From contig WTFY01000018.1 of NCBI GenBank assembly GCA_011523795.1, positions 62,001 through 126,000 of the forward strand: a stretch of DNA of 64,000 bases, written 5' to 3'. The stretch is from Gammaproteobacteria bacterium. GTDB taxonomy: Bacteria > Pseudomonadota > Gammaproteobacteria > UBA4575. The stretch's first letter is position 1, and every line of letters begins with the position of its first letter. The notes under the pieces were generated by a model that was given only the letters and a program-made list of their open reading frames with translations, had not been told where the DNA came from and made no database searches. Positions 18,842 through 28,318 of the stretch are shown one piece after another. The position numbers and the translations under genes were made by a program.

Positions 18842-19846
18842 CTACCCTGCCAGTTGTATGGCAAGCCCCAATTGTACCAGTTCACGCCAAGGATTACCGT
18901 GAGCCTGACCCTTGATCACCTGATCTACCCATGCACACTGCCTTAACAGGAATGAGGGCTCCTGGCCATGGGTGGATGCGGGCAGGCTGACATGCTGGAG
19001 GCTGGTGCGGGTAACACCTGCCAGCCGGTCTGAACCGCCAGGATTCCGGTGGTCTCTTGCCTCGCCTCGACGGCCGGCCAGCATCCTGACCCGCTCAGCC
19101 ATTGCCCACAGCACCAGGGGAGGCTGGACGTCTTCCTTTTCGAGTCCGCGCAGGATCCGGATGCATCGCAAATGATCCCTGGTGGAAAGCGTGTCATTGA
19201 GTTCCTTCAGGGAATAATGGCTGCTATCCGTCAACACCCTGCTGACGGATTCGAGAGTCAGCTCTCTCGAATCACTCACGAGAACGATTTTCTCGAGTTC
19301 CTGTACGCCTGCAACCAGATTTCCCTCCACATGCTGTGCGATCAGTGCAACGACTTCCTTGCCTGCGGCAAATCCCTCTTTCCTCAGCTTCTGCCGGACC
19401 CAGTTTTCAGTTTCCCGGTAATTCAGGGGCCATACACGCACGATGACGCCTGCCTTGTCCACGGCCTTCACCCACGCAGAACCCATCGCACTGCGGTCCA
19501 GCCTGGGCGCCTGGATCAGGAGCGCCACGTCCGGATGCAGACCTTGCAGGAAACCTGCTATCGCTTTTGCGCCGCTTGCCCCGGGTTTTCCCCCGGGAAT
19601 CCGCAGGTCCACGAGAGTCCGCTCACCGAACAGGGACCTGTCATGTCTTGCGGCATCCAGCCCGGACCAGTCAAACCCCGGTTCGGAGGTCAGGATTTTC
19701 CTGTCCGTAAATCCCGTGCCGGACAAGTGTTCCCGGTACATGTCAGCCGCAAGCATATGCTGGTAGGGCTCATCTCCCGAAACAAGAAATACCCGGCACT
19801 CTGACCGGTTCAGGACGTCTTTCAATTGAGAAAAGCGTATTTGCAT
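18842..19846 (-). CDS. holA: DNA polymerase III delta subunit HolA
   Basis: Clamp-loader subunit that opens the beta clamp. About 334 residues. The N-terminal domain contains FLVSGDEPYQHMLAAD, equivalent to the LLGNDPLLLQE segment of the E. coli protein, and the middle contains EGNLVAGVQELEKI. ATG at 19846 begins MQIRFSQLKD, the expected N-terminus; the frame extends 11 more codons upstream without homology. In other gammaproteobacteria holA follows lptE directly; here a reverse-oriented gene separates them, so holA must use its own promoter. Confidence 0.93.
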   Translation of the reverse strand: MQIRFSQLKDVLNRSECRVFLVSGDEPYQHMLAADMYREHLSGTGFTDRKILTSEPGFDWSGLDAARHDRSLFGERTLVDLRIPGGKPGASGAKAIAGFLQGLHPDVALLIQAPRLDRSAMGSAWVKAVDKAGVIVRVWPLNYRETENWVRQKLRKEGFAAGKEVVALIAQHVEGNLVAGVQELEKIVLVSDSRELTLESVSRVLTDSSHYSLKELNDTLSTRDHLRCIRILRGLEKEDVQPPLVLWAMAERVRMLAGRRGEARDHRNPGGSDRLAGVTRTSLQHVSLPASTHGQEPSFLLRQCAWVDQVIKGQAHGNPWRELVQLGLAIQLAG

Positions 19847-19965
19847 GCAGGGAGCCCCGGAAACTGGACGAAAGCCCATACCCGGCTCAGAAGTTACAGG
19901 AAAGCGGATAAACAGTAAAATACTCTGCTAAGCTCTGCCACCATCAGACTTGCAGTATCGCACAT

Positions 19966-20850
19966 ATGAAAATTGATCGAATCGGGATGATCGGCCTCGG
20001 CATCATGGGCAGGCCCATGGCCATGAACCTGATCAAGGCCAACTACAGGCTGGGGTTCTACGCCCGCCGGGAACAGTCACTTGAGGCCTTTGAACCGGGC
20101 AACGTGGAACGCTTCAAGACCCCCCGCGAACTGGCTCAAAACTGCCAGGTGACGATCACGATCGTATCGGACACCCCAGATGTGAAGGAGATCGTCAGCG
20201 GTCCGGATGGCCTGATCCACGGGGCTTGCGAAGGGCATCTCGTTGTGGACATGAGCACGATCTCGCCGGGGGTCACCCGGGTCCTGGCAAGGCAGCTTCA
20301 GGACAGGCGCATTGACATGCTGGACGCCCCGGTATCCGGCGGTGAACAGGGAGCCATCGACGCCACGCTTTCCATCATGGTGGGGGGAAGGGAAGAAATC
20401 TTCAACCGGGCCTTGCCCATACTGCAATGCCTGGGGGAAAACATCACGCTTGTCGGCACGCATGGCGCCGGACAGGTCGCCAAGGCCTGCAACCAGATTC
20501 TTGTGGCACAAACCATGTCTGCTGTTGCAGAAGCCTTCCTGCTGGCGAAATCTCTTGACGTGAACCCGGAAAAAGTGCGGGAAGCGCTACTCGGCGGATT
20601 TGCTTACAGCAGGATTCTCGAGGTTCATGGCAGGCGCATGCTGGAAAATGCCTACCAGCCCGGATTCAAGGCCGAGCTGCATCACAAGGACATGGGTATC
20701 GCGCAGTCCAGCGCCAGGGAGCACGGAATCTCCATGCCGGGTACCGATCTTGTTTCCGGTTACCTGGAAAAGATCGTTGACTCAGGCGAGGGCCACCTGG
20801 ATTCATCGGCGATTGCAAAACTGATACTTGGCCAGACCAATAAGCCGTAA
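19966..20850 (+). CDS. GarR/GlxR-type beta-hydroxyacid dehydrogenase
   Basis: NAD(P)-dependent oxidoreductase of 294 residues, most like 2-hydroxy-3-oxopropionate (tartronate semialdehyde) reductase; 3-hydroxyisobutyrate dehydrogenase is the alternative. The N-terminal Rossmann motif is GMIGLGIMGRPMAMNL, the substrate segment is DAPVSGGEQGA, and the catalytic Lys lies in GAGQVAKACNQ. A possible promoter, TTACAG-16-TAAAAT, lies near 19890-19920; the ribosome site before ATG 19966 is weak. It is the only rightward gene between 7514 and 32109 and interrupts the lptE-holA pair. No glyoxylate or glucarate genes are nearby, so its pathway is not shown. Confidence 0.87.
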   Translation: MKIDRIGMIGLGIMGRPMAMNLIKANYRLGFYARREQSLEAFEPGNVERFKTPRELAQNCQVTITIVSDTPDVKEIVSGPDGLIHGACEGHLVVDMSTISPGVTRVLARQLQDRRIDMLDAPVSGGEQGAIDATLSIMVGGREEIFNRALPILQCLGENITLVGTHGAGQVAKACNQILVAQTMSAVAEAFLLAKSLDVNPEKVREALLGGFAYSRILEVHGRRMLENAYQPGFKAELHHKDMGIAQSSAREHGISMPGTDLVSGYLEKIVDSGEGHLDSSAIAKLILGQTNKP

Positions 20851-20870
20851 CGGTCGAGCCGGGCTGACGG

Positions 20871-21380
20871 CTACTCGTCCTGGATCGACATGGCCCGCAA
20901 ACGGTAGACGATCAGCCTGGCCGCATGCTTGCGCATCTCGTCCATCAGCCTCTGTTCCTCTTCGGCGGAACCCAGCACGTCCCGCTTGTCAAAAACAAAG
21001 GCCCGGTTCAGGCTGATACTTTGCCCGTTGAGCAGATAGCTGTCGTCCGGACGCCTCACGTCAAACGCGATGCTCAAGACCAGGTCGTATTCCCGGGCTT
21101 TCCCGTCGCTGTCCAGTGAAAGCACCTCCTTTTCGGCGCTTTCGAACAGGATTTCAAGCTGTGCTGACGCCTGTTCGTCGCCCACGACACGAATCTTGTT
21201 TGACTCAAGAAAATTCCGGGTAAACTGCATCAGTACGCGGCTCGAGCCGGGACCCTGCAGCGAGATGCTTTCGATACCGTGATCGGCATCCCCGCCACTG
21301 CCCGCAAGCCGAAACCCGCAGCCCTGCAGCATGCCCGACACGATCAGCAATGGTAAAAGAAGACCCAGATAATGGCGCAT
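20871..21380 (-). CDS. lptE: LPS-assembly lipoprotein LptE
   Basis: Outer-membrane lipoprotein that plugs the LptD barrel during lipopolysaccharide export. It has 169 residues. A lipoprotein signal peptide ends in the lipobox MLQGC with GFRLAG after it, the classic LptE start. The rest fits the family in length and in the REYDLVLSIAFDVRRPDDSYLL region. It starts 5 bases after the leuS stop, so the two are cotranscribed. It is convergent with the GarR-like gene, 20 bases away. Confidence 0.93.
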   Translation of the reverse strand: MRHYLGLLLPLLIVSGMLQGCGFRLAGSGGDADHGIESISLQGPGSSRVLMQFTRNFLESNKIRVVGDEQASAQLEILFESAEKEVLSLDSDGKAREYDLVLSIAFDVRRPDDSYLLNGQSISLNRAFVFDKRDVLGSAEEEQRLMDEMRKHAARLIVYRLRAMSIQDE

Positions 21381-21385
21381 GGCAG

Positions 21386-23857
21386 CTAGTTTACAACAAT
21401 ATTTACGATTCGACCCGGTACAACGACCACCTTGGTGATCTCACGATTTTCAATAAACCGCAAAACATTTTCATTGTCCCGTGCGGCTTGCTCAATGCCA
21501 TTGTTATCCATCCCCGCAGGCACACTGACCGTGCCACGCTTTTTCCCGTTGACCTGCACCACCATCTCCACAACCTCCCTTTTCAGGGCGCTGCTGTCCA
21601 GACTGGGCCAGGCGGTTCGATAAACCGGTTCTTCATGGCCCAGCCGATGCCACAGGACATGGCAGACATGCGGCAGGATCGGTGCAAGCATCCGAACCAC
21701 CGCTTCCAGTGCTTCCTGGCAGACCTTGCGTCCTGTCGGCGACGGATCTTCGAAATCCGCAATCGCATTCACCAGTTCCATGTTGGAAGCGACCGCCGTA
21801 TTGAATGCGTAACGCCTGCCCATGCTGTCGGTAACCCTTTTTATGGTCTCGTGGGTCTTCCTGCGCAGTTCCGTCTGACCGGGACCCAGGCCTTCCGGAG
21901 CCATGCCGTCCCTGTGGGCCATGCCGTGCCCAGCATGGCTTTCGACCAGGCGCCACAGCTTGTTGATAAACCGGTAGGAGCCTTCGACCGCGGAGTCGGA
22001 CCATTCGAGGTTATGCGAAGGAGGTGCGGCAAAGATCACAAAGAGCCGCACCGTGTCAGCACCGTATTTGTCAATCAGCTCCTGGGGGTCCACGGTATTG
22101 CCCCTGGATTTTGACATTTTTGCACCGTCTTTCAGCACCATCCCCTGCGTCAGCAGGTTCATGAACGGCTCATCACTTGCAGACATGCCTGCATCGCGCA
22201 TCAGCTTGTGAAAGAACCTTGCATACAGCAGATGCAATACCGCATGCTCGACCCCTCCCACATACTGGTCGACCGGCATCCAGTACCGTGCCCTGTCATC
22301 CAGCATCGAAGAATCATTGTCCACGCTGCAGTAACGCGCAAAATACCAGCTTGACTCGAAGAAGGTGTCAAACGTATCCAGTTCTCGCGTGGCAGCACCC
22401 CGGCATTTCGGGCAGCTGACCTCGTAAAACCCCGGGGCCGACTGCAGGGGGGACAAACCCTTGTCGAAATCGACTTCTTCCGGCAACACCACAGGCAAAT
22501 CCCGATCAGGAACCGGTACTGCCCCGCAATGACTGCAGTTTATTATGGGAATTGGACAGCCCCAGTAACGCTGCCGGGAAATACCCCAGTCACGCAGCCG
22601 GTAGTTGACGAGCCGCCGCCCCTTGTCACACCGCTCAAGCTCCCGTGCAATGGCATCAAAGGCCTGGTCCGAGCTCAGGCCATCAAACTGTGCGGAATTC
22701 TGCAACCAGCCTTTTTCAAGAAATGCACATCGAGAGACGTCAACGCTGGCGCTGTCCTTGTCCGGATACACTACGGGCCGTACCGGCAATCCGAATGCTG
22801 ATGCAAATTCCCAGTCGCGCTGATCATGAGCCGGCACGGACATGACGGCACCCGAGCCGTACTCGATCAGTACAAAATTCGCGATCCAGATCGGAATCCT
22901 TTCCTCTGTCATGGGATGCACCGCATACAACCCGGTATCCATCCCCTTTTTCTCCAATGTGCTGATCTCGGCCTCGGAAACCCTTGTCGATGCACATTCC
23001 TGCAGGAACGCAGCAATTTCTGGCGAATCTTCCGCGGCCTGGACCGCCAGTTCATGTTCCGGGGCAACCGCAATATACGTCACGCCGAACAGCGTGTCGG
23101 GACGGGTCGTGAACACGTTCAGTGTGTACTCGCTGCTCACATCAAATTTGATTTCCACACCCTGCGAACGGCCAATCCAGTTGGCCTGCATGGTTTTTAC
23201 CTGGTCAGGCCAGCCCTCCAGCTGTTCCAGGTCTTTCAGGAGATCTTCGGCATATGCGGTAATTTTCAGAAACCACTGGGTGACTTCCTTGCGCTCGATC
23301 CGTGCGCCGGACCTCCATCCATGCCCTTCGATGACCTGTTCGTTTGCAAGTACCGTCTGGTCGACAGGATCCCAGTTGACCATGGCCTTTTTCCGGTAGA
23401 CGAGCCCCTTCTCATACAACCTGGTAAAAAACCACTGCTCCCAGCGGTAATACTTCGGGTCGCACGTCGCAAGCTCCCGGCTCCAGTCATAGGCATAGCC
23501 GAGGCGCCGGAGCTGGGTCCGCATGTAAGCGATATTCCCATACGTCCATTCTGCCGGCGGGACACCGTTTTGGATTGCCGCGTTTTCCGCCGGCAGTCCG
23601 AAGGCATCCCAGCCCATGGGCTGCATGACGTTCTTCCCGGTCATCCGCTGGTAACGGCTGATGACATCTCCAATGGTGTAATTGCGCACATGGCCCATGT
23701 GCAAGTGTCCGCTCGGGTAGGGGAACATGGACAGGCAATAGAACTTTTCACGCTGCTCATCCTCTTTCGCTTCAAAGGCCCGGAGCCGGTCCCACTCCTG
23801 CTGCACCAGAGGCTCGATTTCATGCGGGTTATAGGCGGCTGGGCTCGTATTCTGCAT
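21386..23857 (-). CDS. leuS: Leucyl-tRNA synthetase
   Basis: Class I synthetase, 823 residues. The HIGH-type motif appears as [14 protein letters not shown] near residue 51, and the KMSKS loop as [14 protein letters not shown] near 610. The CP1 editing domain contains the threonine-rich [16 protein letters not shown] and the Asp-bearing [14 protein letters not shown] zinc-type [19 protein letters not shown] segment is present. Leftward; lptE follows directly. About 128 bases separate it from manC upstream. Confidence 0.98.
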   Translation of the reverse strand: MQNTSPAAYNPHEIEPLVQQEWDRLRAFEAKEDEQREKFYCLSMFPYPSGHLHMGHVRNYTIGDVISRYQRMTGKNVMQPMGWDAFGLPAENAAIQNGVPPAEWTYGNIAYMRTQLRRLGYAYDWSRELATCDPKYYRWEQWFFTRLYEKGLVYRKKAMVNWDPVDQTVLANEQVIEGHGWRSGARIERKEVTQWFLKITAYAEDLLKDLEQLEGWPDQVKTMQANWIGRSQGVEIKFDVSSEYTLNVFTTRPDTLFGVTYIAVAPEHELAVQAAEDSPEIAAFLQECASTRVSEAEISTLEKKGMDTGLYAVHPMTEERIPIWIANFVLIEYGSGAVMSVPAHDQRDWEFASAFGLPVRPVVYPDKDSASVDVSRCAFLEKGWLQNSAQFDGLSSDQAFDAIARELERCDKGRRLVNYRLRDWGISRQRYWGCPIPIINCSHCGAVPVPDRDLPVVLPEEVDFDKGLSPLQSAPGFYEVSCPKCRGAATRELDTFDTFFESSWYFARYCSVDNDSSMLDDRARYWMPVDQYVGGVEHAVLHLLYARFFHKLMRDAGMSASDEPFMNLLTQGMVLKDGAKMSKSRGNTVDPQELIDKYGADTVRLFVIFAAPPSHNLEWSDSAVEGSYRFINKLWRLVESHAGHGMAHRDGMAPEGLGPGQTELRRKTHETIKRVTDSMGRRYAFNTAVASNMELVNAIADFEDPSPTGRKVCQEALEAVVRMLAPILPHVCHVLWHRLGHEEPVYRTAWPSLDSSALKREVVEMVVQVNGKKRGTVSVPAGMDNNGIEQAARDNENVLRFIENREITKVVVVPGRIVNIVVN

Positions 23858-23985
23858 CGGTTACAGCTTGTGAAAGATCGAAAGAATACCAGCATGCATT
23901 GCCCGGCAACAACAAACAGTACCGGGGCAAGACTTGCTGACCCTGGATTCCAGGCGACCCGCCCACTGGAAAACACCGGTACCCA

Positions 23986-25410
23986 TCAACGACCGTAGTC
24001 ATCCTCATACCGCACGATATCATCCTCACCCAGGTAGCTTCCGGACTGGACTTCTATGAGCTGAAGCAAGTCTGAACCAGGGTTTTCAAGACGGTGCCGG
24101 GTACCTGCCTGGATATACGTGGACTCGTTCTCGCCCAACAGGAAGACTTCCTCGTCCCGGGTAACCCGCGCCGTTCCCTTTACGACGATCCAGTGCTCGG
24201 CACGGTGGCGATGCATCTGCAATGAAAGAGACTGGCCCGGATTGACCGTGATCCGCTTGACCTGAAAGCTGTCCTGGGTATCCATGACTTCATAGGTCCC
24301 CCAGGGCCGGTGGACCTTGGGATGAATTTCCGCTTCGCTGCGCCCGTCCTCCTGCAGCCGGGCAACGACGTCCCTGATCTCCTGGGCTCTTTCGCGGGGG
24401 GCCACCAGGACCGCATCGGCGGTCTCAATGACTGCCAGATCCCTGGTTCCGACTGTCGTCACAAGGCGATGACTGGAGCGGATGTAGCACCCCTCGCAGT
24501 CTTGCTCGACAACATCCCCGGATGTCACGTTGCCACGCCCGTCCCGGGACATGGACTCCCAGAGGGCCTGCCAGGATCCTATGTCGCTCCACCCGCTGTC
24601 GAGCCGCGTGACCGCAGCCTTGTCAGTACGTTCCATCACGGCATAGTCGACCGAAATGCTGGGTGCCAAGGAAAAGGCCTGCCCGTCCAGGCGAACAAAA
24701 TCCAGGTCGCGTTTCCGATTTGCATGCGCTTCCTGGCATGCCTCGAAAATCTCCGCTTGCAGACGCTTGATTTCACTCAGGTACAATCCTGCCGAGAACA
24801 GGAACAGCCCGCTGTTCCAGAGGTAACGGCCACTTTCCAGGTAAGCCCTGGCCGTTTCAGAATCCGGCTTCTCCACGAATTCCTGTACCTCATAGATCCC
24901 GCTTGAAGAGGAATCCAGGGGGGCCGCCTCGTCGTATCTTATGTACCCGTAGCCGGTTTCAGCCCGATCGGGAACGATGCCGAAAGTCACCAGCCGGTCG
25001 GCCGCGACCCGTACTGCGCGGGACACAGCGAGCCGAAACTGCTCCATATCCTGCACGATGTGGTCGGCTGGAAGTATCAACAGGAAGGCATCGGGACCCC
25101 GGTCAAGCACATGCATGGCCGCGATGGTTATGGCCGGTGCCGTGTTACGCCCGGCTGGTTCAAGAATAATTTCTGCTGGAAGACCTGCGCGCCGCAATTG
25201 CTCGGCCGCCATGAAACGGTGTTCATCATTGCATAGCACCAGCGCCTCATTAACATTCTCCAGATTGCGGACCCGTTCAACCGTGGCCTGGAACAGGCTC
25301 TTGTCTCCCGTGATCGGAATAAACTGCTTGGGATAAAGCTTTCTGGAGAGAGGCCACAGGCGTGTGCCCGAACCTCCCGACAGGATGACAGGGATGATGG
25401 ATGCCGTCAT
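23986..25410 (-). CDS. manC: Mannose-1-phosphate guanylyltransferase / mannose-6-phosphate isomerase
   Basis: Bifunctional enzyme that makes GDP-mannose for surface polysaccharides. About 474 residues. The N-terminal nucleotidyltransferase has the pyrophosphorylase signature SGGSGTRLWPLSRKLYPKQF. The C-terminal cupin domain has HRPWGTYEVMD and QMHRHRAEHWIVVKG, the metal-binding isomerase part. ATG at 25410 overlaps the lnt stop as ATGA, so translation is coupled to lnt; the frame runs further upstream inside lnt, but without family similarity. This gene is not normally found between lnt and leuS. The sugar product fits with the glycosyl genes at 30.9-34.6 kb, although the link is inferred. 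Confidence 0.94.
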   Translation of the reverse strand: MTASIIPVILSGGSGTRLWPLSRKLYPKQFIPITGDKSLFQATVERVRNLENVNEALVLCNDEHRFMAAEQLRRAGLPAEIILEPAGRNTAPAITIAAMHVLDRGPDAFLLILPADHIVQDMEQFRLAVSRAVRVAADRLVTFGIVPDRAETGYGYIRYDEAAPLDSSSSGIYEVQEFVEKPDSETARAYLESGRYLWNSGLFLFSAGLYLSEIKRLQAEIFEACQEAHANRKRDLDFVRLDGQAFSLAPSISVDYAVMERTDKAAVTRLDSGWSDIGSWQALWESMSRDGRGNVTSGDVVEQDCEGCYIRSSHRLVTTVGTRDLAVIETADAVLVAPRERAQEIRDVVARLQEDGRSEAEIHPKVHRPWGTYEVMDTQDSFQVKRITVNPGQSLSLQMHRHRAEHWIVVKGTARVTRDEEVFLLGENESTYIQAGTRHRLENPGSDLLQLIEVQSGSYLGEDDIVRYEDDYGR

Positions 25411-26951
25411 GAATGTCTCATCTCGCGATCTGGCCGATTCAAGGATAGGGTCTTGGATCGAGTCCTGTGCCAATGACAAAGCAAGATTATAAGGGAAATA
25501 CAGGACAGGATTGCCAGGATTGTCCAGTTTCCCAGGCGCGAGTAAGGTGTCTGACCTTCATGCGGCCGGATATTTGCCCGCACGACATCTTCCTGAAACT
25601 GGGAAGAGCGCGCCACAATCAAACCCTTTGGATCAATCACCGCCGAAATCCCCGTACTGGTTGCACGCAACAGGTATCGTCCCGACTCGATGGCCCTAGA
25701 ACGCGAGATCTCCAGGTGCTGTTCGGGCGCATAGGAATCCCCGAACCAGGCGTCATTGCTGATATTGACCAGGAAATCGGCCTCAGGCATGGCTTCGATT
25801 ATTTCGTTTCCATACACCACTTCATAGCAGATCGATGCACCGACCAGGTAGCCCTTGAGCTTGACCAGTGGCCGCCCTTTGCCCGCGGATATGTCGGACA
25901 TCGGAAGATCGATATGGCGTGCCAGGAACGTTGCGAGATCCCGAAAGGGAATATACTCCCCGAATGGCACCAGGCGGCGCTTGGAGTAAAAGCTTCTCTC
26001 CTCGCCAAAGGTCATCAGCGAGTTGTATACCCCCCCGGTAAGCTGATCATAGGTAAACAGGCCGACCAGAAAATCCGTTCCGGATTCCTTCGCGATTTCT
26101 TCGAGGTCCGGGATGAATGAGTCCCTGACCTTGTAGAAGTAGGTAGGAATGGCGGATTCCGGCCACACGATGATCTCTGCATCCAGGTTTGCCTCGCTGA
26201 GCTGCTTGTACCGGTTCAGGATGCCCGCGTGTTTCGTGCGGTCCCATTTCTCTTCCTGTGAAATATTTCCCTGAATCAGGGCGATACCGAGCGGCTCTCC
26301 GGCCGGGGTTGTCCAGGCCAGTTGACGGGTAACCAGCATCAGCACTGCGGCAAGCACCAGCACTGCAAGGGAAACGAGTTTTTTCCTGACTGCCGCGAAA
26401 ACCAGTACGGCAGCCAGGCAGCCCGTGAGCACCGCCACCCATGACGCGCCGTAACTGCCCAGGATCGGCACAACGCCCTGCAACGGGCTTGAATGATGTG
26501 CGTGTCCCATCAACAGCCACGGAAAGCCGGTAAATATCCAGCCACGCACCCACTCCGAAATCGTCCAGAGTGTCGCAAACGCAAGTGCGCCACGCAGGCA
26601 CAATGCCTGGTCCGAGCACAGTTTCGAGAAAAGCAAAGCGGAAACTGCCGGAAACAGGGCAAGCACGGCTACCAGGAGCGTCACGAGAAAAATACCCAGC
26701 CATACCGGTGCGTGGCCATACTCGTGAATGCTGTTGAATGTCCATGAAATACCCAGCCCGAAAAACACAAGCCCGAAAACGAGCCCCAGGAGAAATGCAG
26801 TCCCGGGCGAGCGTCCGGCGAGGGCGACGTACAGGGCTGCCGGGCAGACGAGTGTCAGCCACCACCATGAAAACGGTGCAAAACCGCAAACGAGCAAGGC
26901 CCCTGCTGCGGCTGCGAGCAGGAACGCGACACTACTGGAAAGAATGGGCAT
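25407..26951 (-). CDS. lnt: Apolipoprotein N-acyltransferase Lnt
   Basis: Inner-membrane enzyme that adds the third acyl chain to lipoproteins. It has 514 residues. The first 200 residues contain several hydrophobic helices; the nitrilase-like periplasmic domain follows. The catalytic triad is visible: Glu in IIVWPESAIPTY, Lys in KRRLVPFGEYIP and Cys in VGASICYEVVYG. A last hydrophobic helix lies near residues 475-495. ATG at 26951 has GGTG a few bases upstream. Neighbours corC upstream and leuS-lptE downstream match other gammaproteobacteria. It supplies mature LptE-type lipoproteins. Confidence 0.97.
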   Translation of the reverse strand: MPILSSSVAFLLAAAAGALLVCGFAPFSWWWLTLVCPAALYVALAGRSPGTAFLLGLVFGLVFFGLGISWTFNSIHEYGHAPVWLGIFLVTLLVAVLALFPAVSALLFSKLCSDQALCLRGALAFATLWTISEWVRGWIFTGFPWLLMGHAHHSSPLQGVVPILGSYGASWVAVLTGCLAAVLVFAAVRKKLVSLAVLVLAAVLMLVTRQLAWTTPAGEPLGIALIQGNISQEEKWDRTKHAGILNRYKQLSEANLDAEIIVWPESAIPTYFYKVRDSFIPDLEEIAKESGTDFLVGLFTYDQLTGGVYNSLMTFGEERSFYSKRRLVPFGEYIPFRDLATFLARHIDLPMSDISAGKGRPLVKLKGYLVGASICYEVVYGNEIIEAMPEADFLVNISNDAWFGDSYAPEQHLEISRSRAIESGRYLLRATSTGISAVIDPKGLIVARSSQFQEDVVRANIRPHEGQTPYSRLGNWTILAILSCISLIILLCHWHRTRSKTLSLNRPDREMRHS

Positions 26952-27005
26952 GTGTCACCGAAAGGATGCTATCCGGTTTCCCGGCAAACTGCTGGACGCT
27001 GGTTC

Positions 27006-27854
27006 CTACGAATGCTCTGGATTGCTTGAGACACTGAGCAGGTGAAGCCTGCGCCGGTCTGAACGCATCACTTCCACGATGAAACGGTCAATTTTTATGC
27101 GCTCACCCTTTTTGGGCAGATGACCAAACTTGCTCAGCACCAGGCCTCCGAACGTTTCAAACTCCGCATCACTGTAGCGCGTGGAGAAAAACTCGTTGAA
27201 ATCCTCGATGGGTGTCAACGCCTTGACACCGTACTGTCCTTCAGAATGCTCGAATATGTAATGATCCTCCGTCACATCATGCTCGTCCGTGATGTCTCCG
27301 ACAATCTGTTCCAGCACATCCTCGATCGTCACAAGCCCGGAAACTCCACTGTATTCATCCACAACGAGCGCCATGTGATTGCGGCTGTCCTTGAACTCGT
27401 TCAACAGCGTATTCACCCGCTTGGACTCGGGAACGACCACTGCGGGACGCAATACATCGTCCATGCTGAAATCTCCCTGTCTGCCCTTCATGAAATGGCG
27501 CAGCAGATCCTTGGCCAGCAGGATTCCCAATATCTCGTCCTTGCTCTCGCCCACGACCGGGAATCTTGAGTGTGCCGAGTCTATGATGACCGGTAACATG
27601 TCCTGCAGGCTGCTGCCACGGCGCACGACCACCATCTGTGAACGCGGAATCATGATATTTTTCACCTGGATCTCAGACACCTGGATCGCGCCTTTGATCA
27701 TTTCCAGAATGTCGCTGTCTATCACGCCACCGGCCTCGGATCTTTGCAGCAGCTGAATGATCTCCGCACGGTCTTCCGGGTACTTCTTCAAAACCATCTT
27801 CAGGTAGGCGGGCAGGTGTAGCCACCGCATGGCTGTATCAAGAAACTTCGGCAT
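27006..27854 (-). CDS. corC: CorC/HlyC-family CBS-domain protein
   Basis: Cytosolic protein of 282 residues with two CBS domains (about 65-190) and a C-terminal CorC/HlyC domain that contains YSDAEFETFGGLVLSKFGHLPKKGE. Segments such as VKNIMIPRSQMV and VVDEYSGVSGLVTIEDVLEQIVG are diagnostic. E. coli CorC is tied to magnesium and cobalt efflux and CBS domains bind adenine nucleotides; the role here is inferred. It starts 6 bases after the ybeY stop and precedes lnt. Confidence 0.95.
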   Translation of the reverse strand: MPKFLDTAMRWLHLPAYLKMVLKKYPEDRAEIIQLLQRSEAGGVIDSDILEMIKGAIQVSEIQVKNIMIPRSQMVVVRRGSSLQDMLPVIIDSAHSRFPVVGESKDEILGILLAKDLLRHFMKGRQGDFSMDDVLRPAVVVPESKRVNTLLNEFKDSRNHMALVVDEYSGVSGLVTIEDVLEQIVGDITDEHDVTEDHYIFEHSEGQYGVKALTPIEDFNEFFSTRYSDAEFETFGGLVLSKFGHLPKKGERIKIDRFIVEVMRSDRRRLHLLSVSSNPEHS

Positions 27855-27860
27855 GATCGT

Positions 27861-28304
27861 TCAATACGGGTTGTCCACGCCCAGCCTGTCCAGTATCCCG
27901 ATCTCAAGGGCCTCCATTTCCCGGGTGCGCTGATCATCATCGTGGACAAATCCCTGCAAATGCAAAATTCCATGCACGAGCAGGTGCGCCCAGTGAGAGC
28001 GGAGATCTTTCCCCTGGTGAACGGCCTCCTCGGCCACGACGGGCGCACAGATGACAACGTCCCCCAGAAAACGGATGCCCAGTTCTTCCGGCAGGGAGGC
28101 AGGAAAAGACAGTACATTCGTGGCCTTGCCGGACTTGCGGTATTTGCTGTTCAGGGACTCCCCCTCGTTCCTGTCCACAATACGCAAACAGGCCCAGCTC
28201 GCTTCGCCTGAAGAGTCTATCTCTGCCGCCCATCTCCTGAATTCCGACTCAGGGGGCACCTGACAGCCTGCAGCCGCCACCTGGATATCAAGCAGCACGG
28301 CCAC
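27861..28304 (-). CDS. ybeY: Endoribonuclease YbeY
   Basis: Metal-dependent RNase for 16S rRNA 3'-end maturation and ribosome quality control. It has 147 residues. The zinc motif HGILHLQGFVH (HxxxHxxxxxH) and the upstream TNVLSFPASLPEE segment are clear. The start is GTG 28304 with only a weak ribosome site. The gene lies 14 bases after phoH, the usual order. Confidence 0.96.
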   Translation of the reverse strand: MAVLLDIQVAAAGCQVPPESEFRRWAAEIDSSGEASWACLRIVDRNEGESLNSKYRKSGKATNVLSFPASLPEELGIRFLGDVVICAPVVAEEAVHQGKDLRSHWAHLLVHGILHLQGFVHDDDQRTREMEALEIGILDRLGVDNPY

Positions 28305-28318
28305 TTCTGGGATACCCG

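Noticed and set aside
22826-23998. 390-codon plus-strand frame opposite leuS
   Set aside because: It is antisense to an intact LeuRS and rich in Arg, Pro and His with no motif.
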